Assembly: GCA_031279735.1 (NCBI GenBank)
Contig: JAITHX010000124.1
Span: 1 to 10,697 of the forward strand
Source: Prevotellaceae bacterium
Lineage (GTDB): Bacteria > Bacteroidota > Bacteroidia > Bacteroidales > UBA932
Reading direction: 5' to 3'
DNA length: 10,697 nucleotides
A model generated the notes under the pieces. That model was not told the origin of the DNA. It ran no database searches and saw only the letters and a list, made by a program, of their open reading frames with translations. Positions 5,267 through 10,697 of the stretch are shown one piece after another. Position 1 is the stretch's first letter. Every line of letters begins with the position of its first letter. The translations under genes were made by a program, and so were the position numbers.

Positions 5267-6325
5267 ATGAAAAAGAGAAGAGTTACTGTTATTGCATTGC
5301 TTCTTATTGCCGGAATAGTCGGGTATCTGCTCTATCCCAAAGGAAGCAAGAACGCCCCCCCGTTTGCGGGGAACCAGCGCAACAGGGTTTTGCCGGTGAG
5401 GATTTATGTGGTCGAACCTCACGGTTTGACCGACACGTATCCCGCGAACAGCAGGCTGAATCCTTCGGAGGACGTGAACTTGAGTTTCGAGGCTTCGGGA
5501 CGAATCACCGAAATACTTTTCAAGGAAGGTTCCTACGTCAAGGAAGGGCAGCTGCTCGCCAAGGTGAACGATGCGCGTTTGCAGGCGCAGCTGAAAAAAC
5601 TTCAGGCGCAGATGAGTCTCTACAAAAGCAAGGAGTTTCGTCAGAAGTCGCTGCTGGAGCGCGACGCCATCAGTCAGCAGGCTTACGACGAATCGAAAAC
5701 CAACGTCGAGCTTACCGAAGCCGATATTGAACTCGTGAAGGCGCAAATACGCGAAACGGAGCTGCGCGCGCCTTTCGACGGACTGATAGGCTTGCGCAAC
5801 GTGAGCGAAGGTGCTTTCGCCACCCCTTCGACCGTGATAGCGAAACTGACTAAGGTGTCGCCGCTGAAGCTCGAAGTGTCGCTTCCCGAAAAGTTTGTGA
5901 CCATGGTTCGCCCCGGCACCGAACTCACCTTTCACATCGACGACGATACCACGCAATATAAATCCGGCGTTTACGCGATAGAATCCGAAAGTTCGGAAAT
6001 CCACACGTTCACCGTGAGGGCGTATTACCCTAATCTGAAACGCGAAATATCGCCCGGACGATACGCTTCCATCCTGCTGAAACTCGACTATCAGTCCGAC
6101 GGATTGTCCGTTCCAGCCGAATCGGTGATAGCGGAGATGGGACGGCAGATAGTTTACACGATGCGGGGGAATAAGGCGCGGCGGGTTGAGATTCAAACCG
6201 GTCTCAGAACCGAATCGTTCGTTCAGGTGCTTGGCGGACTGAGCGCGGGCGACACCGTCATCACCACCGGCATCATGCAGCTGCGCGACGGCATCACCGT
6301 CGCGATTAACCTCTCAAACGATTAG
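5267..6325 (+). CDS. RND efflux periplasmic adaptor (membrane fusion protein, HlyD/AcrA type)
   Basis: Adaptor that links the inner-membrane RND pump to the outer-membrane channel. The ATG at 5267 gives 352 residues; an in-frame GTG at 5234 would add 11 residues and abuts the leader hairpin, so it is less likely. Residues 1-24 (MKKRR, then a hydrophobic stretch to YLLYP) are an N-terminal membrane anchor; no lipobox Cys is present, so it is not lipidated, unlike AcrA. The first lipoyl half lies around residues 69-100 (EASGRI, then KEGSYVKEGQLLAKV), followed by a short alpha-hairpin to about 160. The second lipoyl half starts with RAPFDGLIG near 167-175. A beta-barrel and membrane-proximal domain follow, ending GDTVITTGIMQLRDGITV. 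The hairpin is short, as in adaptors of many Bacteroidota pumps. It is the first gene of a three-gene operon, with a 6-base gap to the pump gene. Confidence 0.93.
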   Translation: MKKRRVTVIALLLIAGIVGYLLYPKGSKNAPPFAGNQRNRVLPVRIYVVEPHGLTDTYPANSRLNPSEDVNLSFEASGRITEILFKEGSYVKEGQLLAKVNDARLQAQLKKLQAQMSLYKSKEFRQKSLLERDAISQQAYDESKTNVELTEADIELVKAQIRETELRAPFDGLIGLRNVSEGAFATPSTVIAKLTKVSPLKLEVSLPEKFVTMVRPGTELTFHIDDDTTQYKSGVYAIESESSEIHTFTVRAYYPNLKREISPGRYASILLKLDYQSDGLSVPAESVIAEMGRQIVYTMRGNKARRVEIQTGLRTESFVQVLGGLSAGDTVITTGIMQLRDGITVAINLSND

Positions 6326-6331
6326 TCGAAT

Positions 6332-9300
6332 ATGGCAAGTTTACCCACCACATCCATCAATCGTCCCGTTCTCGCCACGGTATTGAATCTCGTGATAATC
6401 ATCTTCGGGATGATAGGCATCACCTATCTGGGCGTCAGGGAGTATCCCAGCGTCGATCGTCCGATCATCTCCGTTTCGACCTCCTATCCGGGCGCCAACG
6501 CCGACATCATAGAAAGTCAGATTACCGAACCTCTCGAACAGCAAATCAACGGAATACAGGGCATCAGGGCGCTTACGAGCAACAGCAGCCAGGGATCGAG
6601 CAACATCACCATCGAGTTCGAGCTGAGCGTCGATATGGAAACCGCCGCCAACGACGTGCGCGACAAGGTGTCACAGGCGCAACGCTTTTTGCCCCGCGAC
6701 GTGGATCCTCCTGTGGTGTCGAAAAACGACGCCGACGCCACGCCCATAATCGGCGTGGCGATTCAAAGCCGCACCCGTCCGCTGATGGATTTGTCGGACA
6801 TAGCCGAACTCACGTTCAAGGAACGTCTGCAAACCATATCGAACGTGAGCGGGGTGATGATCTGGGGACAGCAGCGTTATTCGATGCGGCTCTGGCTTTC
6901 GCCCGACAAGATGGGCGCCGCCGGCATAACCCCCACCGACGTGCAGCAGGCAATAGCCCGCGAAAACGTCGAGCTGCCCTCCGGCGCGGTCGAGGGCAAC
7001 ACCATAGAACTGAGCATCCGCACGCTCGGACTGATGAAGACGCCCGAAGAGTTCAACAATATCATCATCAGGGTTGTTGACCGGAAAACCATACGCTTTC
7101 GCGACATAGGCTACGCCGAACTCTTTCCCGAAGACGAATACAGCTACATGAAACTCAACGGCAAGCCCGCCGTCGCAACCATCATCGTGCCGCAGCCCGG
7201 AGCCAATCACATAGAGATAGCCGACGAGGTGTACCGTCGCCTCGACGAAATGAAGAAGGACATACCCGAAGACCTCGAAACGAGCATAATATTCGACAAC
7301 ACGAAGTTTGTGAGAGCCTCGGTGAGCGAAGTGCAATCGACCATCTACGAGGCGCTGGCTATCGTGGTGGTCATCATATTTCTGTTTCTGCGCAACATCC
7401 GCACCACCATAATTCCGGTGATAGCCATTCCCGTGTCGCTCATAGGGACGTTCTTTTTCATGTACCTGCTCGACTACTCGATCAACGTGCTTACGCTGCT
7501 CGCCATCGTTCTGGCGGTGGGGCTGGTGGTGGACGACGCCATAGTGGTGGTCGAGAACATCTTCGTGAAGGTGGAGCAGGGGATGAACCCTCGCGATGCG
7601 GGGATAAAGGGAGCGAACGAACTGTATTTCGCCGTCATTTCCACGACTATCACTCTGGTTTCGGTGTTTCTGCCGGTGGTGTTCATGGAGGGGATGACCG
7701 GCAAGCTGTTTCGCGAGTTCAGCGTGGTGCTGGCGGTCGCGGTGGTCATCTCCTCGTTCGTGGCGCTTACGCTGACCCCGATGCTGGCGACGAAACTGCT
7801 CAAGAAGAAGGAAAAAAACAGCTGGTTCTACACCGTCACCGAACCTTTTTTCGAGGGAATGAACCGCTGGTACCGTCGCAGTCTGGAAGCGTTTCTCGCA
7901 CAGCGCATGGCAGTGTGGATCATAATGCCGGTGACGCTCGTCGCCATCTATTTCCTCTTCGCCTCGATAAAGTCGGAACTCGCTCCGATCGAGGACAGAT
8001 CGCGCCTGTCGATGAACATGGTGGCTCAGCAGGGAGCTACGTTCGACTACGTGAGCGCGTTCGTGAACGCTCTGGGCGAAGAGCTGCTGGACACTATTCC
8101 GGAAAACGTCACGGTGCAAACCCGCCTGCGCGGCAGCAGCGGATTCATCAACGTCATGCTTCCCGACCTGAAGGATCGCGCCCGCTCGCAGCAGCAGATA
8201 GCCGCCGATGTGTCGGCTCTCGTGGCGTCCAAAACCAGAGTGCGCGTCTTCGTGACCCAGCAGTCCACCTTCGGCGGAGGCCCTCGCGGAGGGATGCCCG
8301 TACAGTATGTGCTTCAAGCCGCCAACCTCGACAAACTCAGGGAAGTGCTGCCGGCGTTCATGGAAAAGGTGTCGCAAAGCCCCGTGCTTACTCAAGCCGA
8401 CGTCAACATGAAGTTCACCAAACCGGAACTGCAAATAGAAATAAACCGCGACAAAGCCACCCAGCTCGGCGTCAGCACCCGCGACATAGGGCAGACTTTC
8501 CAGCTCGCGCTGAGCGGACAGCGAATGGGCTATTTCTATCGCAACGGCAAACAGTATCAGATAGTCGGCAAACTGCGCCGCAGCAACAGAAGCCAGCCCG
8601 CCGACATACGTTCGCTCTACGTCAGAAACGACAGAGGGCAGATGATACAGATTGCCAACTTCACCACTTTCCACGAGGAATCGGCTCCCCCGACCCTCTA
8701 TCGCTACAATCGCTTCGTGGCGGCAACCGTAAGCGCCGGCTTGCAGGCGGGATACACCATCGGTCAGGGTATCGACGAGATGGACCGCATCGCAAAGGAA
8801 ACCCTCGACGAATCGTTCCGCACGGCTCTGGCGGGCGAATCGCGCGACTTCCGCGAAAGCTCCTCCAGCCTGATGTTCGCTTTCGGCTTGGCGCTGATAC
8901 TGATATTTCTGGTTCTCGCCGCCCAGTTCGAGAGCTTCAAAGACCCGTTCATCATCATGATGACCGTGCCGCTCGCCATCTTCGGCTCGCTGGCGTTCCT
9001 GAAGATATTCGACCAGACGATGAATATATTCAGTCAGATAGGCATAATCATGCTGATAGGTCTCGTCACCAAGAACGGCATCCTGATAGTGGAGTTCGCC
9101 AACCAGTACAAGGAACGCGGCTACGAGAAATTCACCGCCATCAGGGAAGCCTCCGCTCAGCGTCTCCGTCCGATCCTGATGACCAGCGCGGCAACCATAC
9201 TCGGCATACTCCCTCTGGCAACGGCTTCGGGCGAAGGCTCGAACAGTCGGGTGGCAATGGGTATTTCGGTCATAGGCGGGATGCTCATCGCAACCTTTAT

Positions 9301-9370
9301 GACCCTCTACGTCGTTCCCGCCATCTATTCCTTCATTTCAACCAACGTGAAACAAAACGATAACGCTTAA
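6332..9370 (+). CDS. RND efflux pump permease, HAE1/AcrB type
   Basis: Inner-membrane proton/substrate antiporter that exports hydrophobic or amphiphilic compounds as a trimer; the actual substrate is unknown. At 1012 residues it is full length, slightly shorter than E. coli AcrB. The usual two-fold layout is visible: TM1 at about 12-31, a large periplasmic porter loop to about 335, a helix cluster from about 340 to 495, TM7 near 527-547, a second loop, and the final helices from about 845. Proton-relay residues are intact: Asp401-Asp402 in VGLVVDDAIVVVENI, equivalent to AcrB D407/D408, and Lys914 in GLVTKNGILIVEF, equivalent to K940. No frameshift or missing domain is seen. The ATG follows the adaptor stop by 6 bases and the channel gene starts 7 bases after this stop, so the three are very likely co-transcribed and the products act as one complex. 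Confidence 0.96.
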   Translation: MASLPTTSINRPVLATVLNLVIIIFGMIGITYLGVREYPSVDRPIISVSTSYPGANADIIESQITEPLEQQINGIQGIRALTSNSSQGSSNITIEFELSVDMETAANDVRDKVSQAQRFLPRDVDPPVVSKNDADATPIIGVAIQSRTRPLMDLSDIAELTFKERLQTISNVSGVMIWGQQRYSMRLWLSPDKMGAAGITPTDVQQAIARENVELPSGAVEGNTIELSIRTLGLMKTPEEFNNIIIRVVDRKTIRFRDIGYAELFPEDEYSYMKLNGKPAVATIIVPQPGANHIEIADEVYRRLDEMKKDIPEDLETSIIFDNTKFVRASVSEVQSTIYEALAIVVVIIFLFLRNIRTTIIPVIAIPVSLIGTFFFMYLLDYSINVLTLLAIVLAVGLVVDDAIVVVENIFVKVEQGMNPRDAGIKGANELYFAVISTTITLVSVFLPVVFMEGMTGKLFREFSVVLAVAVVISSFVALTLTPMLATKLLKKKEKNSWFYTVTEPFFEGMNRWYRRSLEAFLAQRMAVWIIMPVTLVAIYFLFASIKSELAPIEDRSRLSMNMVAQQGATFDYVSAFVNALGEELLDTIPENVTVQTRLRGSSGFINVMLPDLKDRARSQQQIAADVSALVASKTRVRVFVTQQSTFGGGPRGGMPVQYVLQAANLDKLREVLPAFMEKVSQSPVLTQADVNMKFTKPELQIEINRDKATQLGVSTRDIGQTFQLALSGQRMGYFYRNGKQYQIVGKLRRSNRSQPADIRSLYVRNDRGQMIQIANFTTFHEESAPPTLYRYNRFVAATVSAGLQAGYTIGQGIDEMDRIAKETLDESFRTALAGESRDFRESSSSLMFAFGLALILIFLVLAAQFESFKDPFIIMMTVPLAIFGSLAFLKIFDQTMNIFSQIGIIMLIGLVTKNGILIVEFANQYKERGYEKFTAIREASAQRLRPILMTSAATILGILPLATASGEGSNSRVAMGISVIGGMLIATFMTLYVVPAIYSFISTNVKQNDNA

Positions 9371-9377
9371 AATCTCC

Positions 9378-10697
9378 ATGAAACACAATAAACTGCAATC
9401 GATCTCCGTATTCCCCGTATTCTTTGTCATAGTCCTGCTCTTCGTCGCGATGTCCGCGCAAGCCCAAAAAAAACAGCTCTCGCTGAAGGAATGTCTCCAA
9501 ACGGCGCTGGAAAACAACTACGCGCTGCAAATAGTGAAGAACGAGACCGAAATAGCCGCCAATAACTACACCAAAGCCAACGCCGGACTGCTGCCTACAG
9601 TCGATGCGGCGGCGCGATATGCCGGAGGACTGTCGAACTACGGCTCCACCAGCTCCGAGAACGTGAAAACCTCCACCGATTTCCGCATGGCGAACGGCGC
9701 ATCGGCTTCGGTGGACGCCTCGTGGGATTTGTTCTCCGGATTCAAGGCGCAGTCGAAATATGCCCAGCTGCGCGAACTGAAGGAGGCGGGCGACCTGAAA
9801 ACTCGCCTCGCGATAGAAACCCTGATCTCGAACGTGGTGGCAGAGTACTATCGCCTCGTGCAGCAGGTACAGCACAAGCAGAATCTCGAATTTATACTCT
9901 CCGTCTCCCGCGAACGGCTCTACATCGTGGACATCAACTACGAACTCGGCTCGCGTTCGCGTCCCGAACTCCTGCAGGCAAAGGTGGACTTCAATTCCGA
10001 CAGTTCCGCCCTCGTCAAGCACAAGCAGGAGATACTCGCCTCGCAGATAAAACTGAAAACCCTGATGGGCAACCTGTCGGAAGAACGATTCGCGCCCGAT
10101 TCGCTGATAGTCCTCCTGCCGGAACTCCCTCTCGCGGAACTGCTGGAGCAAACCCTCAACGAGAACACCGACTTGCTGATAGCCGCAAAACAAATCGAAA
10201 TATCGGAACACGACATAGCCGTCATGCGCGCAAACACTCTTCCCTATCTCCGCCTCAATTCGGGCTACAACTTCGCCTACAACCGCTACGTCGGCGGCGC
10301 AACCAAACGTTCATACGACAACGGACTGACCTACGGACTCACCCTCGGCATGAACCTCTTCGACGGAGGCAACAGAAAGCGCGAACTCCATAACGCCCGC
10401 ATCGCCAAACGCAACCGCGAACTCGCGCAGCGCGAACTCGCGCTGAACGTCGAAGCGAAGTTCAGAGAAATATACTCGTCATACGTCAACAATCTGGAGT
10501 TGCTGAGAGTGGAAAGGCAAAACCTGAAAACGGCAATGGAGAATTTCGAAGTCGCCGAAGAACGCTACCGTCTGGGCGAACTCGCGGGCATAGACATGCG
10601 CGAAGCTCAAAATTCGTTTCAGGACGCCGAAAAACGTCTGCTCGACGTGGAATACAATGCCAAAATGGACGAAATAAGTCTGATGATGCTGTCGGGA
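9378..10697 (+). CDS. TolC-family outer-membrane efflux channel (3' end cut by window)
   Basis: Outer-membrane component of the tripartite pump, forming a trimeric barrel plus periplasmic alpha-helical tunnel. The frame is open from ATG 9378 to the last base, 440 codons with no stop. A signal peptide ends at about residue 29 (MSAQA then QKKQLSL); no lipobox is present. The duplicated OEP (outer efflux protein) layout is visible: the first half has LSLKECLQTALENN, AGLLPTVDA and the strand WDLFSGFKAQS; the second has ANTLPYLRLNSGYNF and the strand MNLFDGGNRKRE. A final helix follows with YRLGELAGIDMREAQNSF, then AEKRLLDVEYNAKMDEISLM. The sequence stops at MLSG, close to the normal end of the family, so only a few residues are probably missing. 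It is the third gene of the operon, 7 bases after the pump gene. Confidence 0.93.
   Translation, partial: MKHNKLQSISVFPVFFVIVLLFVAMSAQAQKKQLSLKECLQTALENNYALQIVKNETEIAANNYTKANAGLLPTVDAAARYAGGLSNYGSTSSENVKTSTDFRMANGASASVDASWDLFSGFKAQSKYAQLRELKEAGDLKTRLAIETLISNVVAEYYRLVQQVQHKQNLEFILSVSRERLYIVDINYELGSRSRPELLQAKVDFNSDSSALVKHKQEILASQIKLKTLMGNLSEERFAPDSLIVLLPELPLAELLEQTLNENTDLLIAAKQIEISEHDIAVMRANTLPYLRLNSGYNFAYNRYVGGATKRSYDNGLTYGLTLGMNLFDGGNRKRELHNARIAKRNRELAQRELALNVEAKFREIYSSYVNNLELLRVERQNLKTAMENFEVAEERYRLGELAGIDMREAQNSFQDAEKRLLDVEYNAKMDEISLMMLSG

Noticed and set aside
6671..8674. 667-codon open frame on the minus strand within the RND pump gene
   Set aside because: The pump reading frame is intact with all key motifs. 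The antisense product is His/Val-rich low-quality sequence typical of a shadow frame.
7915..9363. 482-codon plus-strand frame overlapping the pump gene
   Set aside because: Arg/His-rich shadow frame with no recognisable domain, inside the conserved second half of the pump.

Overview
The window looks like ordinary chromosome from a member of the Bacteroidota, probably the Bacteroidales. The signs are an archaeal/eukaryotic-type prolyl-tRNA synthetase, a FadL/OmpP1-type outer-membrane protein of the kind common in that phylum, gene starts with no Shine-Dalgarno sequence but A-rich leaders, a TAnnTTTG-type promoter element, and AT-rich intergenic palindromes between moderately GC-rich genes. The assignment is inferred from these features; no search was run.

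Layout. Positions 1-276 are non-coding and repeat-rich: short GCG/CTTTGCG repeats, a hairpin that would terminate leftward transcription, and an inverted pair of heptamer arrays. proS runs leftward from 1749 to 277. A divergent intergenic region (1750-1920) carries a near-consensus sigma-54 promoter (1833-1848) pointing rightward at a predicted lipoprotein. That lipoprotein (1921-3327) has a very aromatic middle and a lysine-free Ser/Arg/Gly tail, and ends at a hairpin terminator. A FadL-family outer-membrane protein (3492-5027) follows, again with its own terminator.

The region 5028-5266 holds, in order, that terminator, a nested AT-rich inverted repeat, a Bacteroidota-type -7 element, a 20-bp palindrome near the expected transcription start, and a second strong terminator-like hairpin. 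Next comes a three-gene operon with gaps of 6 and 7 bases: a periplasmic adaptor (5267-6325), an inner-membrane HAE1/AcrB-type RND pump (6332-9370) and a TolC-type outer-membrane channel (9378 to the window edge, lacking only its extreme C-terminus). Together these would form a proton-driven tripartite efflux pump spanning the envelope; the substrate cannot be read from sequence.

I see no phage, transposase, CRISPR, toxin-antitoxin or defence genes and no clear new multi-gene system. The items most worth a second look are the sigma-54 promoter in front of the unusual lipoprotein, the promoter/palindrome/terminator leader of the efflux operon, and the inverted heptamer arrays downstream of proS.
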